From: Endotrypanum monterogeii
Taxonomy: Eukaryota; Euglenozoa; Kinetoplastea; Trypanosomatida; Trypanosomatidae
NCBI GenBank assembly: GCA_000333855.2
Contig: CM007348.1
Location: forward strand, 454,610-518,609
Direction of reading: 5' to 3'
DNA length: 64,000 bases
The notes under the pieces are model-generated. The model searched no databases, had not been told where the DNA came from, and saw only the letters and a list, made by a program, of their open reading frames with translations. Both the position numbers and the translations under genes were made by a program. This document shows positions 20,905 to 29,226 of this stretch, piece after piece. Within the stretch, counting starts at the first letter, position 1. Each line of letters starts with the position of its first letter.

Positions 20905-21904
20905 AGCCGATACAAATATGGTGTACTTTCAGCTGATTTATTTGGGCAGATTATTTTTTTTTTTTTCTATTCGGCCCCTATTCCCGTTTCGTCCCCTCCT
21001 CCTCCTCCTCCTTCCCAGCTGTGCGTGTGAGGGAGCGGGTGTGCCTTCACGCAGACCCGTTATTCCACAAAGTTAGCTGCCTTTTCACCAACCTCCCTGT
21101 CATATTTTGCTCTCAAATGTAGGCACCTCGACAACTGTTAGCGGTCACGGGCTCTTGGTTACCACAAATAAAAATCACGTGGAAGTAGCAATGGAATATC
21201 CATTCCCAAGCGAGGGTTGCCTTATTATTCTGCCTCGGTGTTCACGATAGTTGCGGCAGAATAACTTGATCCTCATTTTTTTTTTTTTTCTGAGGAGACT
21301 TGTGGAGGATTCTGTATGAAATCCTCTTGGCGCGTGTGTGCGCTGACGAGATCTTCATGCAGCAGTGGAAGGGCAGGTCTTGCATAGGCGACTTACACTT
21401 TGTCATCCTCCCTCCTTGCAGTCCAACTTGAGTAGAGACTTCATCATATCGAAATCACTCCAGCAATTCAGCTCTGGATGCGAAAAATCTAGACCAGTGC
21501 AGCAACCCGGTGCAGTTGGCACTCACCTGGACGCAAACTCGCGAGAACCGTAAGCACCATGTTGAAGTGATGGGCATGGGAAAAAGAGACCCCCAGGCGC
21601 CGCTGGGAGCACATCTCATGGCACAAAGACCTTCCGTTTGCTCCGTCTATATGCCGTGTCAGTGGGTCAGCTCGCTCGCCGCCGTCGTACCGAACCCCCC
21701 ACCACCACCACCCTCATAGACCAAAAACCCATTCCGCACATGTATTCTGCGCACGTCAATCACAGGCTACAGCAACCGTGTGCACCGCTGCCTGGCAAAT
21801 GAGCCACTGAAATCATTCATACCTGTGCCACCGCCAAAAACACCGTGGCCCTATTGCCTTTCGCTTGTTTACATATCTTCGTTTTCGCATGCACGCCCTA
21901 GGGT

Positions 21905-22627
21905 ATGATGTACGGAGTAGTTGCAACATTTACCCTCCGCCTTTATGGAATATCTGCCCCCCCCCCGCCCGCACCCGCGTGCCAGCGCACGTCACGACGC
22001 GATTCACTGAAGCAGTATTCGACTTTCACCCCCAAACCACCCCCCCCCGCATTTTGGGGTCCAATGACCTCGGCGGGGTGGAAATTTTCCCGCGCGCCAG
22101 CCGTCCCGCCACCCCCGCCGCCGGCAAACGGGATGAGCGACGGCGATCCACGACAGCGACGGCGACCCACGACCGCGGCGAAACACCGGCCTCCCCTGGC
22201 CGGTAGCGCAGCCCGAAGCAAACGGGATGAGCGACGGCGACCCACGACCGCGGCGAAACACCGGCTTCCCCTGGCCGGTAGCGCGGGTCGAAGCAAACGG
22301 GAAGAGCGACGGCGATCCACGACCGCGGCGAAACACCGGCTTCCCCTGGCCGGTAGCGCAGCCCGAAGCAAACGGGATGAGCGACGGCGATCCACGACAG
22401 CGACGGCGACCCACGACAGCGGCGAAACACCGGCCTCCCCTGGCCGGGGGCGCAGGCGGGACAACACAACACAGCGCCGGCACCGCGGCCGCGAAATATT
22501 TAAAAAACACCCCCAACGAGGAACCCACCCCGTATGGAAAGAGCGCGAACCCCCACCCACAGATCGTCAAAGAGGGGGCCAGAGCTTTCGGCGGACCAGA
22601 AATGGATGGCCGACACCAACTCATTAG
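21905..22627 (+). other. Open frame of 240 codons through the GC-rich repeat; doubtful gene
   Basis: An ATG-started frame runs through the minisatellite and encodes Arg/Pro/Ala-rich sequence with repeats such as RRRPTTAAKHR. The opposite strand and other frames are open over the same block, which is what a stop-poor GC-rich tandem repeat gives by chance. No family resemblance was seen. It is listed so the frame is on record; I do not claim a protein. Confidence 0.15.
22124..22460. repeat. GC-rich tandem repeat (four units of 75 or 94 bp)
   Basis: Four consecutive units begin with GCAAACGGGATGAGCGACGG (or a one-base variant) at 22124, 22218, 22293 and 22368. Unit lengths are 94, 75, 75 and about 93 bp. 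The 19-bp difference is one extra internal TCCACGACAGCGACGGCGA-like copy. Each unit contains an inverted repeat: CCGGCC-TCCCCT-GGCCGG in units 1 and 4, and one mismatch in units 2 and 3. The block is far more GC-rich than the intergenic DNA around it. Confidence 0.85.
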
Positions 22628-23659
22628 CGGCTGGTGTGGCAAAATTAAATACTAGATGCAATGATGTGCTGTTGCGTGCGAAAATGACTTCCCCTACAGT
22701 GCTTATTTGCAAAAGAAAAAAAATTAACTTTCACTGTTACGCCTCCATTCCCTCCCTCATCTCTCATCCTTTTCCAGATACAAACACCATCCAAGTTCAA
22801 CACAGGCGGTGGGCGCAGCAAACCCCCTGTGGTGTACATACCCAGCACACGGTTTTGAAAGTCAAGGACAACGAGGACGAGAATACATAGCCGCATTGAA
22901 TATCTGAGTGGCAGCGTCTCTGCTCATCCTCACACACACACACACACACAGGCGCGAGTTGTGTCACTACCTGATACATAAAAAGAAAGGAGTGAAGCAG
23001 CTTTTCTTTCATCCTCGCTCGCCAAACGCTAGTGGGGCCATTTCACTGTGTATATATATTCCCTGGGGCTTTCCTAGGCACGGTTGAGTACACTGCCGTA
23101 GCCCTGAAATCCCTTAGTATCCCCTTTTTTCCCTCTGTCACACACCGTCTTTGTTCACAGTTCCCCCCTTCCTCGACGCCGTTAAGCGCAACGGTAACCC
23201 CCCCTTCCACCTTTCTCCCTCTCCTAGGAAAAAAGTTTAATACGTCACTCGCCGTGGTCAACTTCTCTCCCCCCCATCCGCCCGCACCATTCCGTTCCAC
23301 AATCCTTCCCCCCTCCCCCAGTTGTGTACGTGTCTTGTTTTATTCTTTTGCATTGCTGGTAAGAGGTGTGAGAGTAGTCACTCTCCGTAGATATTCCCTT
23401 TCTTGTCGATTCGCTAGTCTTGTCATCCTGTGCCCCTTCGCAGATTCCCTGGCGCATCTGCATGTGTGCAGTGCCTTCGTCACAACAGAACCGCTCCCTC
23501 TTCACATTTCCTTTTTTTCTCAACCGTTTATCGCCCACCCCCTGAGGGTCTCTCAGTGGCTGCTGTTGCGTCACCCGCCTTGAGTGCCCGAAGCCTCCCT
23601 CCTCCCTTCCCCTTTCCCTCCTTCGGTGTCCTCCCGCCGTGCTTTGACGCGCTTACTTT

Positions 23660-23699
23660 ATCTTTGCCTCCTCGACCATCGTCGTTTTCTTGTCTCCAG
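23660..23699 (+). promoter_or_regulatory. Putative spliced-leader acceptor
   Basis: A pyrimidine-rich stretch ends in TCTCCAG with AG at 23698-23699. No ATG lies between it and the predicted start at 23847. Confidence 0.5.
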
Positions 23700-23846
23700 T
23701 TACCGGCGTGCACTTACCATCCTCAGTATCGGTTTGGGCATCAAAGCCTCGTCGTTTCCTCTGGAGAATTTGCGTCCCCGCCGCCGCCGCCGCCGCCGCG
23801 CTCCTGTTTTGTCTGTTGCTCACGTCACCAGCCCTCCCGCTGGAAA

Positions 23847-24227
23847 ATGTCGTCTGAAGGCGCGCGGCAATCGGCGCCAACGCTGCCTTCCTCCATCGCC
23901 AGTCTTCCGACGGCAGAGGAGCACCCAACGTGGCTTTTGCCCGACGCACACACGAACATGTTGTCTGTACAAGCTTTTGTGCGTGACCCTTACGGGGGCA
24001 TACCGCGCAGGGAAGACTATGATCTGTACAACACGGCACAACGGCCGCCGCCTCACGCTTACAGCGATGACATGCAAGCAACGTATCGCACCTTCCGCGA
24101 CGTTGTGCTCAGCACGCAATCCTGGGGAGTGCAGTGGACAGAAGCGACAGACACTAGTATCAAGCGCTGGGTACACCGAGCTTTGAAGAATCCTGACGTG
24201 GAAGATCCCTCTTGTCCATCTTCTTGA
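23847..24227 (+). CDS. Hypothetical 126-residue protein, last gene of the + array
   Basis: I do not recognise this protein. It starts with about 30 Ser/Ala-rich residues, followed by a hydrophilic, probably folded part rich in aromatic residues (for example NTAQRPPPHAY and QSWGVQWTEAT), and ends in an acidic-Ser tail. No signal, membrane segment or motif is visible. The ATG at 23847 is the first after the acceptor at 23699. The frame is open upstream, but that part is low-complexity leader sequence. It is the last + strand gene before transcription direction changes. Confidence 0.6.
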   Translation: MSSEGARQSAPTLPSSIASLPTAEEHPTWLLPDAHTNMLSVQAFVRDPYGGIPRREDYDLYNTAQRPPPHAYSDDMQATYRTFRDVVLSTQSWGVQWTEATDTSIKRWVHRALKNPDVEDPSCPSS

Positions 24228-24808
24228 GTATCGTCCCCCGCGCGGGCGGCATCAGCTAACGGCCCCCGACATCGCCTGTGTGGAGCAAGAATACCGAGAG
24301 ACTCCACCGTCTGTACTTCCCATGAAGAGCCCACCAACACCCTACCAAAAGCACTTTCCAACGGAGCAACGACGCCAGCAGCGGCATCTCGTTCGGGACA
24401 AGAGCTTGTGACATGCACAGTAATACCTGTACAGGCCAAAGGACATGGTCCATCTCATCTTGGCCCTCCCCCTGCCCACCGGCACCCGTAACTGGCTAGT
24501 GAAATACATGGCACCCCGCCCCCCCCCACCGTCACTAAACCTTTTTTTTTCTGTGTTCCGCTCCCCAGTGCCGCAATCCCCTTAAGTTCGGAGTTGCCCT
24601 TTGTTGTTGCCACTGTCAAGGACAGAAAACCTTTTAGCTCACAGACGCATCTGGTACAAAGAGGAAACAAAAAGAACAACTCCCGTACGCGTTGTCTTGC
24701 GCGTGTAGGATTGAACACCAGGTATAACTATACAAGGACGGGCCCTGAAGAGCGATAGATGCCTAAATGCGCGAAGATAAAGCGCCTCCTCGCGTCTTTG
24801 AGCTGTGT

Positions 24809-24846
<38 letters not shown>

Positions 24847-25361
24847 TATACATATATGTTGTGTTTGCTTTGTGTTGCGGCAGTGATGGAGCACATTTCA
24901 CATGACATGTGTCACCTCATACACACCTCTTGAGAGAAAGGGGGGGGGGGCACATTGACAGACAGGGGAAAAAAATGCGCGGCGAGTTAGATACCACAAC
25001 GCTGAAAATTGATGTGGAAAAGAGTAGTGAACGTAACGGCACACCAAACCCTCGCACTGTGGAGAAGTGTCAGCATGTTCAGTCTTATCATTACACTTTG
25101 CTTGCTTGTCCTCCTGATAGCAGGATCGACAACCTCTAGCGAGGAGAGGCTATGGAACAAGAATCTTTTCTGGTTCAACCGACTAGCAGCCGGATTTTGT
25201 CTTGCTGAAAATCTGTTCCTGTTCGCTAATGTGCGAGGACAGCGATGCCACACCCGCAAGCGCTGCGGTTTCACCCTGAAAAACCTCTAGCCTTTTTCTT
25301 TCTCTCCTTCCTGCACCCTTTTCCCTCCTTCGGTGATCCACCAAGACCGGCATGCACACGG
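24228..25361. other. Convergent strand-switch region (probable transcription termination)
   Basis: Genes to the left point right and genes to the right point left, so two polycistronic units converge here. In Leishmania and Trypanosoma such regions are termination zones, commonly marked by base J and histone variants H3V/H4V. The sequence holds an AT palindrome (24809-24858), a G-run at 24942-24951 and no gene. I looked for a tRNA-like T-arm and saw none. Confidence 0.75.
24809..24858. repeat. (TA)n tract with inverted-repeat arms
   Basis: A (TA)n repeat is interrupted by GTA on the left and CAT on the right, so ATATATGTATATA and TATATACATATAT can pair as a hairpin or cruciform. It lies in the middle of the convergent strand-switch region. 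Confidence 0.6.
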
Positions 25362-26603
25362 TCACACCCCAGCTCGTGTCAAAAATTCGGTGAAGTGGTG
25401 CCTCTCCGCCTGGAGATCCCGCCGCGCTATGCCATCCGAGCTAGAGGCTTTGCTCACCACCGCCTCCAGAAAGGCCGGACCATCGCACTGGCGCAGCTCT
25501 GCGAGGGCAGCGACGAGATCCCCAAGCTCGATCACGGGCTCCTTGCGCACCTCATAGTACCCGCAGGCCGTGGCAACATCCGTCAGGGAAGTGTCGAAGG
25601 ACGCAGTGGCGTGGCCGCCCTCCAGAGAGTAAGAGCCGTCGTTGATGACGATATGCTTGAAGTTACGCAGCAATCCCGCACCGGTAACGGCGTCCTTGAC
25701 GGCGTGAAGGCCACCGCTGGTCGCCATCGCGTTCAAGTGCGCCAGGGCCGCCCCGTCGCCCTCAATGCAAACCACCTGCAGCGATGGTCGTGACAAAGCA
25801 ATACCCGTCGCCACGCCCGTTGCATGGCCCAGGCAGTTCGCTAAAAAAAAATCTTGTGGAGCTGCGTCACTAGAAGCCGCTCGTCGCGCACGACGCATCG
25901 ATTCCTGCACGCTGCCACAGCTGCACACGAACACATCTGTCGTGTTGAACTGACGACACACTTGGTTGGCAACCGTGTCGGCATCAAGTGGCGCTGTGGG
26001 AATCGTGTCCGTGTCCGGACGCCGCTGCGCGTAGGGCATCAACGTATCGGACTCCAGCAGCACCGCGAACGGCGTCTGTGCTGAGGCCATGTGATGGTAC
26101 GCCTTCTCCATCGACATGTCCCAGTTCTTCTTGATGTCAAGGCTGCTGCCCACGATCGAGTACGGGATGCCGACGGCGGCCAAACAGCGCTCCGTCTGTA
26201 GGACTGGTGAAACCAGACCCAATGTCGCCTGCTCGTCAGTCGAGCCGTTTGTTCCGCGTGCGCTGATCAGCATCAAGCATGGAATGCGGAACGCGTCCTG
26301 GCTAAAAAGAGCGAGCAAGGGGTCCAAGGCGTCTGCCACACCATTGCCATGCATAAACACACACGGAGGGCGCTGGGTAGAAAGGTAATAACCGGCCGCA
26401 ATTTCCATGGCGTTACTGCAGTTGGTTGCAATTACGTACTCGGCTGCTGCCACGTGATCGGCTAGGTACGAGGTGAAGGGGCGGAGGTGGTAATCGGGCA
26501 TCCCGAAAAAGGCGTTGGTGCCGCGTGCCTGGAGGGACCTAACCAGGTACTCGGATGACAGCCTCCTGCAGCCCTCCAGAGCACGGGAACAACGGCGCAT
26601 CAT
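25362..26603 (-). CDS. Phosphonopyruvate/sulfopyruvate decarboxylase-like ThDP protein
   Basis: 413 residues, close to the usual ~380-400 of single-chain phosphonopyruvate decarboxylases. The N-terminal pyrimidine-binding half (about 15-185) includes FFGMPD and AAGYYLST. The C-terminal half (about 205-405) has the ThDP/Mg motif GDG at 282-284 with N321-D322 downstream, and NCLGHATGVATGIAL, which matches the 'GSMGHA' stretch of the family. Known members decarboxylate phosphonopyruvate to phosphonoacetaldehyde in phosphonate synthesis. However, the family's catalytic 'ANEGNA' segment reads ATNCSNA (59-65), so the glutamate that activates the cofactor seems replaced by Cys62. The 'DEPQH' loop reads DEQAT (123-127). 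The fold call is good; activity on phosphonopyruvate is doubtful. The first residues (MMRRCSRALEGCRR) could be a mitochondrial presequence. Confidence 0.8.
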   Translation of the reverse strand: MMRRCSRALEGCRRLSSEYLVRSLQARGTNAFFGMPDYHLRPFTSYLADHVAAAEYVIATNCSNAMEIAAGYYLSTQRPPCVFMHGNGVADALDPLLALFSQDAFRIPCLMLISARGTNGSTDEQATLGLVSPVLQTERCLAAVGIPYSIVGSSLDIKKNWDMSMEKAYHHMASAQTPFAVLLESDTLMPYAQRRPDTDTIPTAPLDADTVANQVCRQFNTTDVFVCSCGSVQESMRRARRAASSDAAPQDFFLANCLGHATGVATGIALSRPSLQVVCIEGDGAALAHLNAMATSGGLHAVKDAVTGAGLLRNFKHIVINDGSYSLEGGHATASFDTSLTDVATACGYYEVRKEPVIELGDLVAALAELRQCDGPAFLEAVVSKASSSDGIARRDLQAERHHFTEFLTRAGV

Positions 26604-27486
26604 AACTCAGGCAAGTGAAAGGGGATGACACGAATCGTGATGGGTGTTGAAGGCCTACGCTGAGCAACCCTACCACTGCGCTTGAGGGAAAATGTCGGGG
26701 GAGAATAAGACGCGACGAAGAAAAACAAATAGAGGAGGAGGAGCTTGAAATAAAAGCAGCAGAAGATGCAAGTGGACTTCAACACTCAGGAAAAGAACGG
26801 TACGACAGAGACGACGTGGCGGGAAAGGGGACAGGGGAAAAAAAGACTGTGAGTGGCCAATGCTGAGGAAAGTATGTTTGATTGTCTTATTTTGTAAAGA
26901 AGAATCGGGTGTGAGAAGCGTACAGCATTCCGTCGACCAGTGGGGCAAGATCAGCGCTTGATAAGACCATCCTTTCGACGGAACACCCCACCCCTAAAGG
27001 TGCACCGTCTCCTCTGCCATAACGGCAAGAAGGCTAGACGATATGGAGTACCGATAGAGCAAACAGAAAAAAAAAGGGGGGAATGCACAATCAAAGAGGA
27101 CTGGCGAGAAGAGGGAGAGGCACACTGCCGTTCAAAGCAGGTAGTGAGGATCGGGGACGTACTCTCAAGCCTGGCGGCCACATTGTCTGTGCTAGCGGAT
27201 CGTGCAGACATCTTCACAAGGAGGTACGACCCAGACGCAGCACCACCGTCACCAGCAGAAGCTACAATTCCTCTCCCGAGACGTGCCAACCCTGCAGGCA
27301 CGTAGCCGTATCATCGCTGGAAGCAACTCTCTTCTCCCGGCCAGTGGGGAGGGGAAGCTGCCTCACTGCCTTACAGGAACAGGGCGCTGGACCCTGATAA
27401 TCTCCCCATGCAGGTGTCTCAACACAGCCCCTCCGCTGTTTTATATCATTTTTTTTTTGTTTTCGTGTGGGTGTGCGACATTCACC
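26604..27486. other. Intergenic/UTR DNA
   Basis: Purine-rich on + (pyrimidine-rich on -) at 26683-26770. Weak frames on both strands at 26940-27305 lack an ATG start on the transcribed strand and any family resemblance. No gene is supported. Confidence 0.5.
26681..26765 (-). promoter_or_regulatory. Putative spliced-leader acceptor of the ThDP gene
   Basis: On the - strand a long pyrimidine tract ends with an AG at 26682-26681, 78 bases before the start codon. No ATG lies between. Confidence 0.5.
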
Positions 27487-28758
27487 TCACGACGAATATT
27501 GAGACGATTGACTGCAAGCCACGCTGAGAAGCCACGCAGAAGGCACCTGTGGATGGCGGCACTGGCCTGCGAGGAGCAACAGACCTTTTGGTGTGTTCAC
27601 CACAGCGGGAGTGTAGCGCCAGTGAGGCGAGCTCCCACCAACCTCTGAAGGCGCGGCAAGGCGCGTGCAGGCACCCATCATACTCGACTCAACGTGGAAG
27701 CAGACAAGCTTGACAGCATCATCGCCCTCTGAAATGTTCTTTCCACCCAAAAAGGCAGCACACACATAGGTATTGTTGTCTGATAACCTCAACACTAACA
27801 CACCACCGGCATGACCGTTCGACGGGGGTAAGATACATCGCTTATCCTTGCTAGACGTGCAATCGTTCGTCTGTGGGGGCACCACCGCCAGCCACTCCAC
27901 CGTGGCGAGGTCGAAGCTCCACACGTCGGCAAAGCTGCAGACGTCTCCATTCACGAAATGCGAACCTCCGTAAAGCACAAACACGGTGGGTGCCACAAAT
28001 AGCAGGTTGCCTGACAACAGTCGCGGAGACGGCGATGGCAGCGACGACGGTGGGACGAGAGCTCTCCATACCCCCGTTTGCACGTCGCACACATACAAGT
28101 CACTTGACTGCTCCCGGGTGTCCGTTTCCCCCCCAAATATGTAGAGATTACCCCCGTGACCACCAGCGCTATGCCGCACCCGTGCCTCGGGTATGGTGCC
28201 CGTGCACTTAACTTCTTCCACCTGCACCATCAAAGGCCTCACATCATTATCAACGCGTAATGTGACAGCGTACAGTGTACTACGCCGATTCATGTGGGCA
28301 TCCAAGCCCCCAAACAGGTAGGCGACACGGGCTACAGCTGTATGAGCAGGGGAAGATGCCGTGAGCACGTTCGTTATGGTTGGCATCGCTTCAACGGCAA
28401 CCCTCGACGCGACCGTCGTCAGCGTGGCGCCGTCACACTCCAGCGCATCCACTGGTGGTAGTCGTACCCACTGAAGCGCAGGTAAAAGAGTAGTACGCGC
28501 CACCAGCGGAGCTGCGGAGACAGTGCCATTGGAGTAGCCCCCACAGACGAGAACCCACGACTCCGGTGGTGACTGCAACAACCCAGCGGAGACCTCCATG
28601 GATTCCGCTGGGTACACGACTGCAGAGCAGTGACCCTCTCGCTGATTTAGGAGGTCAACAGGGTCGTCGTCGTCGTCGCTGTGTTGAGGCGGATGAAGAG
28701 TGGCACCAGCAGCATCCACTAGAGGGCACTCTACCCACCGCATCTGTACCGAATCCAT
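27487..28758 (-). CDS. Kelch-repeat beta-propeller protein
   Basis: 423 residues. About six kelch-type blades can be recognised by a Gly-Gly pair after a hydrophobic strand: VLVCGGYS, AYLFGGLD, LYIFGGETD, FVLYGGSHF, AAFLGGKN and LLLAGQCRH. Several are followed by the Tyr/Trp spacing typical of kelch (LYVCDVQTGVWRAL, VWSFDLATVEWLAV). This would form a six-bladed propeller occupying almost the whole chain, with an acidic loop (DDDDD) near residue 30. No BTB, F-box or other partner domain is present. Propellers of this kind bind proteins or actin-like partners; the specific role is unknown. The start is the first ATG after a plausible acceptor at 28838. The extreme C-terminus is Ser-rich. Confidence 0.85.
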   Translation of the reverse strand: MDSVQMRWVECPLVDAAGATLHPPQHSDDDDDPVDLLNQREGHCSAVVYPAESMEVSAGLLQSPPESWVLVCGGYSNGTVSAAPLVARTTLLPALQWVRLPPVDALECDGATLTTVASRVAVEAMPTITNVLTASSPAHTAVARVAYLFGGLDAHMNRRSTLYAVTLRVDNDVRPLMVQVEEVKCTGTIPEARVRHSAGGHGGNLYIFGGETDTREQSSDLYVCDVQTGVWRALVPPSSLPSPSPRLLSGNLLFVAPTVFVLYGGSHFVNGDVCSFADVWSFDLATVEWLAVVPPQTNDCTSSKDKRCILPPSNGHAGGVLVLRLSDNNTYVCAAFLGGKNISEGDDAVKLVCFHVESSMMGACTRLAAPSEVGGSSPHWRYTPAVVNTPKGLLLLAGQCRHPQVPSAWLLSVACSQSSQYSS

Positions 28759-29226
28759 CTTACAAGCGATGACTCAATCTGTGTGTGTGTGGGGGTGGGG
28801 GGGGGCAGGGCAATGATGAGACAGCCCTCTTTCGCGACTTGGGAAAAAAAGGGGCCGTAGCAAGAAAGATCGATACATCAACTCCCGGTCAAGTCAAACC
28901 CGGAAGGGGCAAAACAGTGTGTGGGAAGCGAAAGGTGCAAGAAAGAGAAATATAATGGGTGGAGGAGGGGCAGCCCACTGATCCTGTGCAGCGTAAATAC
29001 ATGCAAAGGATACAAGCGTTGTCGACAGCTCTCGAGCTCAGGGCACACCGCAGGGAGTACACCAGCAAAGAAGTTCAAGGGTGCATCGAAAAAGGGCCTC
29101 GGTGCACATGGAAGCAGTCAGCTCTTCGGTGGACCTTACTCGACTCTTTTGTTGTTGTTGTTTTTGACAGGGGGAGAAGCGTTCGAATTGGGAAGGGAAG
29201 GGGGGGTGGCAGAAACAGCCCTGGGC
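28759..29226. other. Intergenic DNA between kelch and helicase genes
   Basis: A (GT)n/G-rich run occurs at 28781-28810. No gene is seen. Confidence 0.5.
28838..28856 (-). promoter_or_regulatory. Putative spliced-leader acceptor of the kelch gene
   Basis: On the - strand a C4-T7-C3 tract runs directly into AAG, with AG at 28839-28838. No ATG lies before the start at 28758. Confidence 0.45.

Larger units (their letters stand above)
20905..23846. other. 2.9-kb gene-free stretch containing a GC-rich minisatellite
   Basis: Longest stretch without a recognised gene. T-tracts lie at 20955-20967 and 21277-21290. The GC-rich repeat block at 22124-22460 is listed separately. A (CA)n tract lies at 22930-22951. 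From about 23100 to 23700 the + strand is strongly C/T-rich. A (CCG)n run at 23776-23799 lies in the leader of the next gene. Confidence 0.5.

Noticed and set aside
22124..22460. Regular repeats resembling a CRISPR array
   Set aside because: The units are directly tandem without unique spacers, and the genome is eukaryotic.
20905..23846. SIDER/ingi-type retroposon
   Set aside because: The GC-rich block and A-rich stretch near 22715 raised the idea, but I could not identify the family's 5' signature or a target-site duplication.
24228..25361. tRNA or 5S gene in the convergent region
   Set aside because: Such genes are common at strand switches, but I found no T-arm-like GTTCGANNC with matching arms by eye. 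A tRNAscan run would decide.
26940..27305. About 120-codon frames on both strands
   Set aside because: No ATG on the transcribed strand at the frame start; the composition is that of leader sequence.
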